Assembly: GCA_947465645.1 (NCBI GenBank)
Contig: CANIBQ010000005.1
Span: 1-64,000, forward strand
Length of the DNA stretch: 64,000 bases
Direction: 5' to 3'
From: Acidobacteriota bacterium
GTDB taxonomy: Bacteria > Acidobacteriota > Vicinamibacteria > Vicinamibacterales > UBA2999
Positions 50,793 through 59,690 of this stretch are shown here, piece by piece (position 1 is the stretch's first letter; every line of letters begins with the position of its first letter). A program made the translations under genes and the position numbers. Under the pieces are notes generated by a model. That model was not told the origin of the DNA and searched no databases. It saw only the letters and a list, made by a program, of their open reading frames with translations.

Positions 50793-51701
50793 GTGCGCCC
50801 GTTCGTCCTGCTGATCGCGCTCGCCGTCGCCGTGCCGGTGGCGTCGAGCCAGACTGCCCCGGCGATGGATGCGCTCCGCGGGGCGATCGACATCCACGTC
50901 CACGCGCTTCCCGACAGCCGCCCGCGGTCGCTCGACGGCATCGAAGCCGCGCGGTTCGCGAGGGACCGCGGCATGCGCGCCATCGTGTTGAAGAACCATT
51001 ACGAGCCGACGGCCAGCCTCGCGTACATCGTCCGGAAGGCGGTGCCTGGGATCGAGGTGTTTGGCGGCGTCGACCTCAACCTGAGCGTAGGGGGCATCAA
51101 TCCGGCCGCGGTCGAGTACATGACCCAGGTCACCGGCGGATATGGGCGGGTCGTCTGGATGCCCACCTTCGATGCCGAGAACGCGGTGAGGTTCGCGGAC
51201 GACCGCCGTCCCTTCGTCAGCGTGTCGGGTAACGGCGGGGTGCCGCTCCCGGCTGTCAAAGATGTGATCGCGCTCGTCGCAAAGCACAATCTTGTCCTCG
51301 CAACCGGCCATTCCTCGGCGGAGGAGGTGCTGATGCTGCTGCGGGAAGGCAAGCGGCAGGGGGTCCGGCGCATGGTCGTGACGCATGCGATGAATCCCCC
51401 GATCCTCATGGATATGCAGCAGATGCAGGAGGCGGCCAGGCTCGGGGCCTTCATCGAGTTCGTCGGCAGCTCGCTCGAGACGCCCGAGACCCCGGCCCGT
51501 ATGGACCGCTTCGCCGAGGCAATCCGTAAAATCGGCCCACAGTTCTGCATCCTGTCGTCAGACCTGGGTCAGAAGGACAACCCGCTGCCCGCCGAAGGCT
51601 ACGCCGCGTTCCTCGCCGCGATGCGGACGAGGGGCTTCTCGGAAGCGGAGGTTGACCTCATGTCGAAGCGGAATCCAGCCCACCTCCTGGGCCTGCCATG
51701 A
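50793..51701 (+). CDS. exported DUF6282 amidohydrolase-like protein
   Basis: A 302-residue protein with signal peptide (MRPFVLLIALAVAVPVASS) and a metal-dependent-hydrolase-like barrel: GAIDIHVHALPDSRPRSLDG has the HxH of strand 1, MRAIVLKNHYEPTAS a further His, LATGHSSAEEVL and VVTHAMNP the strand 5/6 His, and CILSSDLGQKDN the strand 8 Asp. All five usual ligand positions are present, so catalysis is plausible; substrate unknown. GTG is 1 bp after the propeller dehydrogenase stop, so both probably work on the same exported compound. Confidence 0.82.
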   Translation: MRPFVLLIALAVAVPVASSQTAPAMDALRGAIDIHVHALPDSRPRSLDGIEAARFARDRGMRAIVLKNHYEPTASLAYIVRKAVPGIEVFGGVDLNLSVGGINPAAVEYMTQVTGGYGRVVWMPTFDAENAVRFADDRRPFVSVSGNGGVPLPAVKDVIALVAKHNLVLATGHSSAEEVLMLLREGKRQGVRRMVVTHAMNPPILMDMQQMQEAARLGAFIEFVGSSLETPETPARMDRFAEAIRKIGPQFCILSSDLGQKDNPLPAEGYAAFLAAMRTRGFSEAEVDLMSKRNPAHLLGLP

Positions 51702-51787
51702 CGATCGCCATTGACAAGATGCCTCTGAACCCTCACTCTCTCTCTACGTGAGAGAACGTCCTCTGCGCGTCTACGACAGGAGAGTCG

Positions 51788-52084
51788 ATGGCTAAGAAGG
51801 CTGCGAAGGCTGCGAAGAAGAAGTCCGCGAGAAAACCGAATGCCGCGTTCATGAAGCCGGTGACGCCGAGCGCCACGCTGGCGGTCGTGGTCGGCGCCAA
51901 GCCGATCCCGCGCACGGAAGTCACCAAGAAGCTCTGGCTGTACATCAAGAAGAACAAGCTGCAGGACGTGAAGAACAAGCGGATGATCAAGGCCGACGCT
52001 GCGCTGAAGGACGTGTTCGGCGGCAAGGCCGTCGTCAACATGTTCGAGATGACCAAGCTGGTCTCCAAGCACCTGAAGGCGTGA
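51788..52084 (+). CDS. SWIB/MDM2 domain-containing protein
   Basis: A 98-residue basic protein. Residues 1-20 are Lys/Ala-rich (MAKKAAKAAKKKSARKPNAA), like histone-H1-type tails; residues about 25-97 form a complete SWIB domain (LAVVVGAKPIPRTEVTKKLWLYIKKN, MIKADAALKDVFGGKAVVNMFEMTKLVSKHL). SWIB domains are best known from eukaryotic chromatin remodellers and also occur in Chlamydiae and several soil bacteria. A DNA-associated role is likely. AGGAG precedes the ATG. Confidence 0.9.
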   Translation: MAKKAAKAAKKKSARKPNAAFMKPVTPSATLAVVVGAKPIPRTEVTKKLWLYIKKNKLQDVKNKRMIKADAALKDVFGGKAVVNMFEMTKLVSKHLKA

Positions 52085-52096
52085 GCTAGTATCCGC

Positions 52097-52145
52097 GCCG
52101 TCCGCGCGTTCGGTGAGCGCCCCTCGCGCTCATCGCGCGGACGGC
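52097..52145. terminator. large nested hairpin between SWIB and aldolase genes
   Basis: Outer arms GCCGTCCGCGCG and CGCGCGGACGGC are perfectly complementary over 12 bp; inside them TGAGCG pairs with CGCTCA. It lies 12 bp after the SWIB stop and about 25 bp before the next start. It may be a terminator or a leader structure; there is no T-run. Confidence 0.4.
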
Positions 52146-52171
52146 CGCGATCTCCCTGGAGGGCGTGGCGG

Positions 52172-52972
52172 ATGTCGTGCGAGCCGATCGTTCGGCGATC
52201 GTTCCTGGCGGCATGCGCCGCGTGCCTGTCGGCGCCGCTGCTCCACGCCCAGCAGGCGGCCACCTCCGTTCCGCCCGATCCCCAGACCGTCGATGACCTG
52301 GTCGCGGCCAACCGCATCCTGGCGCAGGGGGGCGTGTTCGACGCGATGGGGCACGTCAGCGTTCGCCATCCCCGCCGTCCCGATCGCTTTCTCCTTGCCC
52401 GCTCCGTCGCGCCGGCGCTCGTGGCCAACGGCGACATCATGGAGTACGACCTCGAATCGCGGCCGATCGACGCACGCGGCCGGAATTCCTACCAGGAGCG
52501 GTTCATCCACAGCGAAATTTATCGCGCCCGGCAGGACGTCAAGGCGATCGTCCACTGCCATACCCCCTCGCTCGTGCCGTTTTCGATCTCAAAGGTGCCG
52601 CTGCGGCCGGTGTTTCACATGAGCTCGTTTGTCGGCGAGGGCGTACCCGTGTTCGAGATTCGCGGCTCCGCGGGCATGACCGACATGCTGGTGAAGGACC
52701 CGATGACCGGCCGTGCGCTGGCGCAGGCGCTCGGCACGCGGTCCTCGGCCCTCATGCGCGGCCACGGGGCCGTGGTCGCCGCGCCCTCCCTCCCGCTCGC
52801 GGTCGGACGCGCGGTGTATCTCGACCTGAACGCGAAGATACAGATGCAGGCCGCCACGCTCGGAGGCCAGCCCACCTACCTCGATGCCGAAGAGGCCAGG
52901 CTGGCCACCGTTCCTACGCAATACGACCGCGCGTGGGAGCTGTGGAAGAAGCAAGTCTCGCAGGCACGATGA
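52172..52972 (+). CDS. exported class II aldolase/adducin family protein
   Basis: A 266-residue protein. N-terminus MSCEPIVRRSFLAACAACLSAPLLHA looks like a Tat-type signal. The aldolase-II domain follows: LVAANRILAQGGVFDAMGHVSVRHP, the acidic residue of NSYQERFIHSEIYRARQD, the zinc pair in AIVHCHTPSL, and the third His in RGHGAVVAA. Family members cleave phosphorylated hydroxyacids or ketoses in the cytoplasm; an exported version must act on something else. GGAGGG lies 8 nt upstream. Confidence 0.82.
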   Translation: MSCEPIVRRSFLAACAACLSAPLLHAQQAATSVPPDPQTVDDLVAANRILAQGGVFDAMGHVSVRHPRRPDRFLLARSVAPALVANGDIMEYDLESRPIDARGRNSYQERFIHSEIYRARQDVKAIVHCHTPSLVPFSISKVPLRPVFHMSSFVGEGVPVFEIRGSAGMTDMLVKDPMTGRALAQALGTRSSALMRGHGAVVAAPSLPLAVGRAVYLDLNAKIQMQAATLGGQPTYLDAEEARLATVPTQYDRAWELWKKQVSQAR

Positions 52973-53065
52973 CCCGCTTGCCCGGCCGACACGCGACCGC
53001 GTCTTCCGCCGCCCGCCGGCCGCTCACACGTCCGTTGGACGCCGTTCCAGAAGAGGCTTGGCCAC

Positions 53066-53269
53066 ATGACCGACGTATCGCTGTTCCGCTTGTACGCCCT
53101 GCGCTCGGCGTACCTGTTGCTCGCGGTCGCGCTTCCGCTCTGGTCGGCGAATCAACTCGATGCGCGGACGTCGGAGACGGTGAGGGACTGCCTCTTCGCA
53201 GCCATCCTGATCCCGCTCATCCCGTGGCGATATGACGATGGAGATCCGTTTCTAGACCTCCACGACTAA
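53066..53269 (+). CDS. small membrane protein, probable internal-deletion derivative
   Basis: Sixty-seven residues: MTDVSLFRLYALRSAYLLLAVALPLWSANQLDARTSETVRDCLFAAILIP, ending PWRYDDGDPFLDLHD (shown in parts). Two hydrophobic segments are visible. From memory, the start (DVSLFRLYxLRAxYL) and the end (ALPLWSANQLDARTxETV..C..xxILIPL..PWRY) are the two ends of a conserved protein of about 130-150 residues with four membrane segments; here they are joined with the middle missing but the frame kept. It may be a non-functional shortened version. Confidence 0.5.
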   Translation: MTDVSLFRLYALRSAYLLLAVALPLWSANQLDARTSETVRDCLFAAILIPLIPWRYDDGDPFLDLHD

Positions 53270-53490
53270 CGGCGGGGGATGACGCCCACGGCGTTTATTG
53301 CGTCCATCGTCCAGCGAGGTCTTGTCCCTGTTTCCCGACGATCGCCACCCGCGGCTGCTCCCTGCAGGGCGGCGGTGTCATTTGCGTTGACGACGGATGT
53401 CCTGTGCTACCGGCGTCTCATCTGCGCGTTGCCATCGTCGTAGCGCGAGTACGTGAAGGAATCTCACTCTCTCCGGTCAACTTCGCGACG

Positions 53491-54675
53491 CTACTCCCAC
53501 TGCATCGGCAGGCCGACGTAGTTCTCAGCCCACGTCATCGCCCCGGCGCGCGAGCCGGTGACATAGTCGATTTCCGCCAGTTGCCGGCGAAGATCGAATG
53601 CATTGTCGTCGTCGAATCGATGCAGCAACTGGGTCACCCACCAGGAGAATCGCTGCACCATCCACACGCGCCGCAGGCACACCCGCGAGTATGCGTCGAG
53701 CAAGTCCCGCCGCCCATCCTGATAGTACGCGGTCAACGCACGCGCGAGCACCCGCACGTCGGCGATCGCCAGGTTCATCCCTTTGGCGCCCGTGGGCGGA
53801 ACAATGTGCGCGGCGTCCCCGGCCAGGAACAACCGTCCGAACTGCATCGGCTCGACGACGAAGCTGCGCATGTCGGTGATCGCCTTCTGGAGAATCGGAC
53901 CCTCAGACAGCGGATGGCCATCTCCGGCGGTCCGCAGGCGCAGTTCTTCCCATATCCGGTCGTCCGACCAATTCTCGATCACGTCCTCGCGAGGGCACTG
54001 CAGATACAGGCGGCTGAGGCTCATCGTCCGCATCGTGAGCAGGGCAAAGCCCCGTTGATGATGCGTGTAGACGAGCTCATCTTCGGTGGGTGGCGCGTCC
54101 GCAAGGATTCCCAGCCATCCAAATGGGTAGTCCTTGACGAACTCGGTCAGCGCTCTCTGCGGGATGCTCGGCCGGCTGACGCCGTGAAAGCCGTCGCAGC
54201 CGGCGATGAAATCGCAATCAAGTCGCTGCTGCCCGTCAGCCGCGGTAAAGCGTATTGACGGTCTCGCGTCCTGCAAGCCGTCGAGCTGCACATCGTGCAC
54301 CTCGAACAGGAGCGGTTCGTCGTAGCCGAGCCGCGCGGCGACGAGATCCTTCACGATCTCCTGCTGCGCATAGATCATGATCGACTTGCCGACCAGGTCG
54401 GCGAAGTCGATGCGATGCAGCCGGTCTCGAAACTTTATGTAGACGCCATGATGCAGGAGCCGTTCGCGAAGCAGCCGGTCGCCAACACCGGTGTCGATCA
54501 ACAGGTCGGCGCCCTCCTGCTCCAGCAGGCCGGCGCGAAGACGCGTCTCGATATACGCCCGGCTTCGGGATTCGATCACCACCGTCTCGATGCCCTCGAG
54601 ATGCAGGAGGTGCGCGAGGACGAGGCCGGCGGGTCCGGCGCCGATAATCGCCACCTGGGTTCGGGTTCGTTTCAT
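53491..54675 (-). CDS. pobA: 4-hydroxybenzoate 3-monooxygenase
   Basis: A 394-residue FAD enzyme, the exact length of characterised PobA. Motifs: VAIIGAGPAGLVLAHLL (FAD Rossmann), IETRLRAGLLEQ (the RxRAGxLE segment of PobA), CDFIAGCDGFHGVSR (DG motif), and RLFLAGDAAHIVPPTGAKGMNLAIAD (second FAD motif). It hydroxylates 4-hydroxybenzoate to protocatechuate with NADPH and O2. No other protocatechuate-pathway gene and no PobR are in the window. A good -10 (TATAAT on the minus strand, 54761-54766) suggests its own promoter. Confidence 0.93.
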   Translation of the reverse strand: MKRTRTQVAIIGAGPAGLVLAHLLHLEGIETVVIESRSRAYIETRLRAGLLEQEGADLLIDTGVGDRLLRERLLHHGVYIKFRDRLHRIDFADLVGKSIMIYAQQEIVKDLVAARLGYDEPLLFEVHDVQLDGLQDARPSIRFTAADGQQRLDCDFIAGCDGFHGVSRPSIPQRALTEFVKDYPFGWLGILADAPPTEDELVYTHHQRGFALLTMRTMSLSRLYLQCPREDVIENWSDDRIWEELRLRTAGDGHPLSEGPILQKAITDMRSFVVEPMQFGRLFLAGDAAHIVPPTGAKGMNLAIADVRVLARALTAYYQDGRRDLLDAYSRVCLRRVWMVQRFSWWVTQLLHRFDDDNAFDLRRQLAEIDYVTGSRAGAMTWAENYVGLPMQWE

Positions 54676-54760
54676 CTCGTTCGTTGCCGGGGCACGCGGT
54701 CGATCACGCTTTCGAACGTCGCCGGGCTGAGTTGCCTGCGAAACTTCCGAGATGAGCGGG

Positions 54761-54766
54761 ATTATA
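54761..54766 (-). promoter_or_regulatory. -10 element upstream of pobA
   Basis: ATTATA on the plus strand is a perfect TATAAT for the minus strand, about 85 bp before the pobA start. No good -35 at the normal distance, so an activator may be needed. Confidence 0.4.
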
Positions 54767-54797
54767 TTGTGCGGTGAGCAACGATGTCTTCAACAGG

Positions 54798-55697
54798 TCA
54801 TACGGGCTTAGTGCCCGCGGCGTCGCCGTACTTCGCATCCAGCCGATCCCAGTCCGCCTTCCGGACGGTCTGCTGTCTCGACTCGAACGAGGCGAGACGA
54901 TCCCGGACGCCGTCCAGCGAGCCGTGCTGGTGGAGCGCGCCGAGGACCTCCTGCATCGCCTTGATCGATGCCTGCAGCGCCGCATTGGCATAGAGCAGCA
55001 GCGCAAAGCCCATGTCGCGAAGCTCGTCGGCCGGCAACAGCGGCGTCTGGCCGCCGATCACCATGTTGGCCACTTGTGGAACATCGACGGCCGTGGCCAC
55101 GGTTCGCAGCTCCTCGACGCTGACGGGCGCTTCGATGAAGATGACATCGGCGCCGGCTTCCACATAGCGATGCGCACGATCGATTGCGGCAGGAAGACCT
55201 TCCACGGCGCGTGCGTCGGTCCTGGCGATGATCAACAGGTCGGACGAGTGGCGCGTATCAACGGCGGCCTTGATCTTCATCACCATCGAGTCGGCCGGGA
55301 TGACCCCCTTGCCCGCGAAGTGGCCACATCGTTTCGGAAAGATCTGATCCTCGAGCTGAATCGCGTTCGCCCCGGCGCGCTCGAGGCGCCGGACGGTGCG
55401 GATGACGTTGAGCGGATTGCCGAAACCGGTGTCGGCATCGACGATCAACGGGGCGCTGCAACTGTCGGAGATGGCAGTCACGACGTCGGCGACCTCGGTC
55501 ATCGTCACCAGCCCGAGATCGGGCACGCCGTAGCTGGTGTTCGCGATTCCCGCTCCGGTGACGTAGAGAATCGTGAACCCGACATCTTCCGCAATCCTGG
55601 CGGCCAGCGCATTGGCCGCGCCAGGCACGACGATGCCGCGTCGCTCATTGATCGCGGCGCGTAGCATCGCTCCGCGGTTCCCGCTCTCGATCGTCAT
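54798..55697 (-). CDS. isocitrate lyase/PEP mutase family lyase (oxaloacetate decarboxylase or methylisocitrate lyase-like)
   Basis: A 299-residue TIM-barrel lyase. It has VVPGAANALAARIAEDVGF, the Mg-site PLIVDADTGFGNP, QLEDQIFPKRCGHFAGKG with the catalytic KRCGH loop, IIARTDARAVEGL and FIEAPVSVEEL. The KRCGH motif places it with the true lyases (2-methylisocitrate lyase, 2,3-dimethylmalate lyase, oxaloacetate decarboxylase) rather than mutases. It is divergent from a tricarboxylate transporter 61 bp away, so it probably acts on an imported di- or tricarboxylate. ATG 55697 starts the family N-terminus. Confidence 0.88.
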   Translation of the reverse strand: MTIESGNRGAMLRAAINERRGIVVPGAANALAARIAEDVGFTILYVTGAGIANTSYGVPDLGLVTMTEVADVVTAISDSCSAPLIVDADTGFGNPLNVIRTVRRLERAGANAIQLEDQIFPKRCGHFAGKGVIPADSMVMKIKAAVDTRHSSDLLIIARTDARAVEGLPAAIDRAHRYVEAGADVIFIEAPVSVEELRTVATAVDVPQVANMVIGGQTPLLPADELRDMGFALLLYANAALQASIKAMQEVLGALHQHGSLDGVRDRLASFESRQQTVRKADWDRLDAKYGDAAGTKPV

Positions 55698-55758
55698 CGG
55701 TCGCCTCTCATCCGTGCTGCGTGAGTCTGTCGAGCATTCTATATACTCCAGTTCATCT

Positions 55759-56751
55759 ATGTCCCCTTGGCTCCGCCGCCTGCTATTCGCCGCGTCCACG
55801 CTGGTGGCCGTTGCGATCGCGTCGTGCAACCGCGAAGCCGCGCAGGCACCGTTTCCATCGACGACGATCGAGATCATCGCGCCTACTTCGCCTGGCGGAG
55901 GGTGGGATACCACCGCGCGTGTCGTCCAGTCGGTGCTCCAGAGCGAGGGCATCGTGAAGGTGCCGATGGTGGTCGTCAATCGCCCTGGCGCCGGCGGCGA
56001 AGTCGGATGGAGCTACCTCAACGAGCACCCCGGCAACGCGCATTACACGGCGATGAATTCGAATCAGCTGTTTCCGCGTGAGCTGTCGGGGCAATCGACC
56101 CAGAGATTCGAGGACTTCACGCCGCTTGCGCGCCTGACCACTGAGTACGTCGTCCTCGCGGTGCGGGCAGACTCGCCGTACAAGACCGGCCGGGAACTGC
56201 TGGACGCGCTGAAGCAGGATCCGCTGAAGCTCACCGTCTCCATCGGCAGCGGCCTCGCGTCAAGCGATCACATGTCGTTCCTGCAGGCGGCGAAGGCGCA
56301 TGGCGTCGATATCCGGCGCGTCAAGATCATCGTCTACAACTCCGGCGGCGATCAGATGGCGGCGGTGCTCGGCGGGCACGTCGATGTCGTCTCGACGGGG
56401 CTCTCCGAGGCCATCGAGCAGGCAAAAGCGGGGAAGCTCCGGCTCATCGCCATCAGCGCCCCCGATCGGCTGAAGGATGCGCCTGATGTGCCGACGTGGG
56501 AGGAGATGGGCATCGCCGGCACGTTCGAGCACTGGCGTGGCCTGATGGGCCCGGGCAACCTCGCCGCGAATGACATCGCGACGTGGGACCGGATGCTCGC
56601 CAGCATGGTGCAATCGAATGCCTGGAAGCAGGAGCTGCAACGCCGGGGATGGATCGACGCCTATATGCCGTCGGCGACCTACTCGGCCTTCCTTGGCGAG
56701 GAACGGTCGCGGTTCCAGACGATCATGCGTGACACAGGTCTGATTCAGTAA
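55759..56751 (+). CDS. tctC: tripartite tricarboxylate transporter substrate-binding protein (Bug/TctC)
   Basis: A 330-residue extracytoplasmic solute receptor of the Bug family. N-terminus MSPWLRRLLFAASTLVAVAIASC has a lipobox (IASC), so it is a lipid-anchored periplasmic protein. PFPSTTIEIIAPTSPGGGWDTTARVV is the Bug signature that binds a carboxylate through water molecules; VVVNRPGAGGEVGW and LGGHVDVVSTGLSEAI follow. It delivers the carboxylate to the TctB/TctA membrane pair encoded immediately after it (2 bp gap). Confidence 0.92.
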   Translation: MSPWLRRLLFAASTLVAVAIASCNREAAQAPFPSTTIEIIAPTSPGGGWDTTARVVQSVLQSEGIVKVPMVVVNRPGAGGEVGWSYLNEHPGNAHYTAMNSNQLFPRELSGQSTQRFEDFTPLARLTTEYVVLAVRADSPYKTGRELLDALKQDPLKLTVSIGSGLASSDHMSFLQAAKAHGVDIRRVKIIVYNSGGDQMAAVLGGHVDVVSTGLSEAIEQAKAGKLRLIAISAPDRLKDAPDVPTWEEMGIAGTFEHWRGLMGPGNLAANDIATWDRMLASMVQSNAWKQELQRRGWIDAYMPSATYSAFLGEERSRFQTIMRDTGLIQ

Positions 56752-56753
56752 GC

Positions 56754-57188
56754 ATGCGCGATCGCGCGGTCGGGGTCATCGTGCTGGTCCTTGGCGTCAT
56801 CGTGCTCCTCGCGGCAAGCCGTCTCCCGCGCGCGATGATGGGCGATCCGGCGGGGCCGGCCGTGCTGCCGTTGGTCGTCTCCTGGGGCCTCATCGGCTGC
56901 GGGATGCTGCTTGCCGTGCGACGGCCGCGCGATACCAGCGTCGGACCAGTCTGGGGTGGCGGTGTGCGCCTGGCGGCCGTGGTCGCGCTGCTTTTCCTGT
57001 ACGCCGTGACGCTCACCCCTCTCGGATATCTCGTGGCGACGACGGTGATGCTGTTCCTGTTGCTGCTGATTTACAACCCGCGCCGGCACCTGCTGAATGG
57101 TGTGGTGGCGATCGCGTTCGCCGCGCTCTCCTACGGACTCTTCCATCTGCTGCTCGGCGTATACGTGCCACGTGGATTGCTCGGTTAG
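56754..57188 (+). CDS. tctB: tripartite tricarboxylate transporter small membrane subunit TctB
   Basis: A 144-residue protein with four hydrophobic segments (about 7-22, 38-54, 70-90, 95-135), ending LLLGVYVPRGLLG. The GDPAGPAVLPLVVSWGL loop after helix 1 and PLGYLVATTVMLFLLLLIYNPRR are typical of TctB. It partners TctA in the membrane. Position between tctC and tctA confirms the call. Confidence 0.9.
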   Translation: MRDRAVGVIVLVLGVIVLLAASRLPRAMMGDPAGPAVLPLVVSWGLIGCGMLLAVRRPRDTSVGPVWGGGVRLAAVVALLFLYAVTLTPLGYLVATTVMLFLLLLIYNPRRHLLNGVVAIAFAALSYGLFHLLLGVYVPRGLLG

Positions 57189-57191
57189 CTG

Positions 57192-58673
57192 ATGCCGCTC
57201 GACGCGATTCTGCATGGCTTCACCGTGGCGGCGCAGCCGGCGAACCTTGGCTTCGTGTTCATCGGCGCACTGCTCGGCACGCTCATCGGCGTGCTGCCAG
57301 GGATCGGCCCGGCAACCGGCATTGCCCTCCTGATTCCGCTCGGGTTCAGCATGGAACCGACGCCGGCGCTCATCATGATGGCCGGCGTTTATTACGGTGC
57401 GATGTACGGCGGGTCCACGACGTCGATTCTCTTGAACGCGCCGGGCGAAGCCGCCTCCGTGATGACCACGCTCGACGGCTACCAGATGGCGCGCAAGGGA
57501 CGCCCTGGCGCCGCGCTGGCCGTGTCGGCGCTCGGTTCCTTCATCGCCGGGACGCTCGGTATCCTGGCGCTCACGGTGCTCGCCCTGCCGATTGCCGAGG
57601 CTGCGCTCCGGATGGGGCCAGCCGAGATGTCGGCGCTGATTGTTTTCGCGCTGGTGGCCGTCTCCAGCCTGTCGGGTGGCGACGTGGTGAAGGGCCTGAT
57701 CGCGCTGACGCTTGGACTGGCCGTCGCCACCGTCGGCATCGAGTTGCAGAGCGGCGTCAGCCGGTTTACGTTCGGACTTGCGACGCTGGATGACGGTATC
57801 GACTTCCTGGTCATCGTGATTGGCATCTTCGCGGTCGCGGAAAGCCTCACCGGGCTCGAGGAGCTCTCCGCCGGCACGCGCGAGAACGTCAAGCTCACCG
57901 GTCCCGTCTGGTTGACGATGGCCGAGTGGAAGCGGTCGTACTGGCCAATCCTCCGCGGCGCGGTGATCGGGTTTGGTGCGGGCGTCCTTCCAGGCGCCGG
58001 GGCAACGGTCGCCTCGGTAATTTCCTATACCACCGAGAGGCGGCTCTCCACCCGTAAGGAGGAGTTCGGGCACGGCGCGATCGAGGGCGTGGCAGGTCCG
58101 GAAGCGGCGAACAACGCCGCCTCGATGGGGAGCATGGTGCCGCTGCTGACGCTCGGCATCCCCGGCTCGAACGCGACCGCCGTGATGCTCGGCGGCCTGA
58201 TCATGTACGGGCTGCAGCCGGGCCCGCTGCTCTTCCAGAATCAGCCGGAGCTGGTGTGGGGGCTGGTGGCGTCGATGTATTTCGGCAACGTCATCCTGCT
58301 CATCCTGAACCTGCCGCTGGTCAAGATCTTCGTGAAGATCGTCGACATTCCACAGCAGGTCCTGCTGCCGCTGGTCATCGCGCTGTCGTTCATCGGGGTG
58401 TACAGCATCAACAGCAGCGTGGCGGACCTCGTTCTGCTCGTCGTATTCGGCGTGGTGGGGTACCTGCTGCGGAAGGTCGGTATTCCGGCGGCGCCGCTCG
58501 TCATGGGCGTCGTGCTCGGAAAACTCCTGGAGCAGTCGATGCGCCAGGCGGTGGCGATATCCGGGGGCAGCTATGCGATTTTCGTCGAGCGCCCGATCGC
58601 GCTGGCCTTCCTGACGGCCGCGGCGCTGGTCGTCCTCGTGCCATTCTTCGCGCCGAAAGCGGCGATGGAATGA
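57192..58673 (+). CDS. tctA: tripartite tricarboxylate transporter large membrane subunit TctA
   Basis: A 493-residue inner-membrane protein with about 12 helices. The TctA signatures are present: GTLIGVLPGIGPATGIALLIPL, GVYYGAMYGGSTTSILLNAPGE, and their inverted-repeat partner GAVIGFGAGVLPGAGATV and MVPLLTLGIPGSNATAVMLGGL. It forms the Na+- or H+-driven carboxylate channel. The operon tctCBA is complete; no two-component regulator (TctDE) is nearby. Confidence 0.93.
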   Translation: MPLDAILHGFTVAAQPANLGFVFIGALLGTLIGVLPGIGPATGIALLIPLGFSMEPTPALIMMAGVYYGAMYGGSTTSILLNAPGEAASVMTTLDGYQMARKGRPGAALAVSALGSFIAGTLGILALTVLALPIAEAALRMGPAEMSALIVFALVAVSSLSGGDVVKGLIALTLGLAVATVGIELQSGVSRFTFGLATLDDGIDFLVIVIGIFAVAESLTGLEELSAGTRENVKLTGPVWLTMAEWKRSYWPILRGAVIGFGAGVLPGAGATVASVISYTTERRLSTRKEEFGHGAIEGVAGPEAANNAASMGSMVPLLTLGIPGSNATAVMLGGLIMYGLQPGPLLFQNQPELVWGLVASMYFGNVILLILNLPLVKIFVKIVDIPQQVLLPLVIALSFIGVYSINSSVADLVLLVVFGVVGYLLRKVGIPAAPLVMGVVLGKLLEQSMRQAVAISGGSYAIFVERPIALAFLTAAALVVLVPFFAPKAAME

Positions 58674-58702
58674 GCGCGCCGTGATACTTTGATCTCAGCG
58701 TC

Positions 58703-59251
<549 letters not shown>

Positions 59252-59272
59252 CACCCGCTCGGAGGTTGCGGG

Positions 59273-59683
59273 CTACGTGCCGAGATGCCGTACGACAGGG
59301 CAGGGCGCGTTCTTCGAACGGTCCAGCGTCTCCTCGCACTGGTCGAGCGCCGTCTTCAGCGTCTTCCGGAAGGACGCCAGGTCGTGCAGGCGCCGTTCCA
59401 CATCAGCCAGGCGCTCGGTCAGCACCTGGCGCATGGCGGAGCAGCGTCCGTTCTTTGGCTCGATGAGCTGACGAATCTCGCGAAGACTCATGCCAAGCTC
59501 GCGGGCCTGCTTGATGAACTCCAGCCGGTGCGCCGTTTCCTCCGAATAGCAGCGGAACCCGCCTGTCGTGCGCTCCACGTGAGGGAGCAGGCCCTCACGT
59601 TCGTAATACCGCAGCGTATCGACGGTGACGCCTGCGGCCACGGCCACGTTCCCGATCCGGTACACGGCTTTGGTGCGTGCCAT
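59273..59683 (-). CDS. MerR-family metal-type transcriptional regulator
   Basis: A 136-residue activator. N-terminal winged helix YRIGNVAVAAGVTVDTLRYYEREGLL, hinge GGFRCYSEE and LEFIKQARELGMSLREIRQLI, and a coiled-coil dimer helix ending in the effector region. Cys occur at 81, 116 and 128, close to the C82/C117/C126 set of mercury-sensing MerR, and the loop DRSKNAPCPVV lies in the metal-binding position. No mer genes are present; it ends the thioredoxin operon, which may be its target. Metal or thiol stress is the likely signal. Confidence 0.85.
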   Translation of the reverse strand: MARTKAVYRIGNVAVAAGVTVDTLRYYEREGLLPHVERTTGGFRCYSEETAHRLEFIKQARELGMSLREIRQLIEPKNGRCSAMRQVLTERLADVERRLHDLASFRKTLKTALDQCEETLDRSKNAPCPVVRHLGT

Positions 59684-59690
59684 GACGGTT

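Noticed and set aside
47825..50983. 1052-codon minus-strand open frame spanning several plus-strand genes
   Set aside because: It runs across independent recognised genes and intergenic DNA; composition only, no domain.
55741..55761. TATACT just before tctC as a promoter for a leaderless transcript
   Set aside because: No acceptable -35 at the right distance; too weak to list as a feature.
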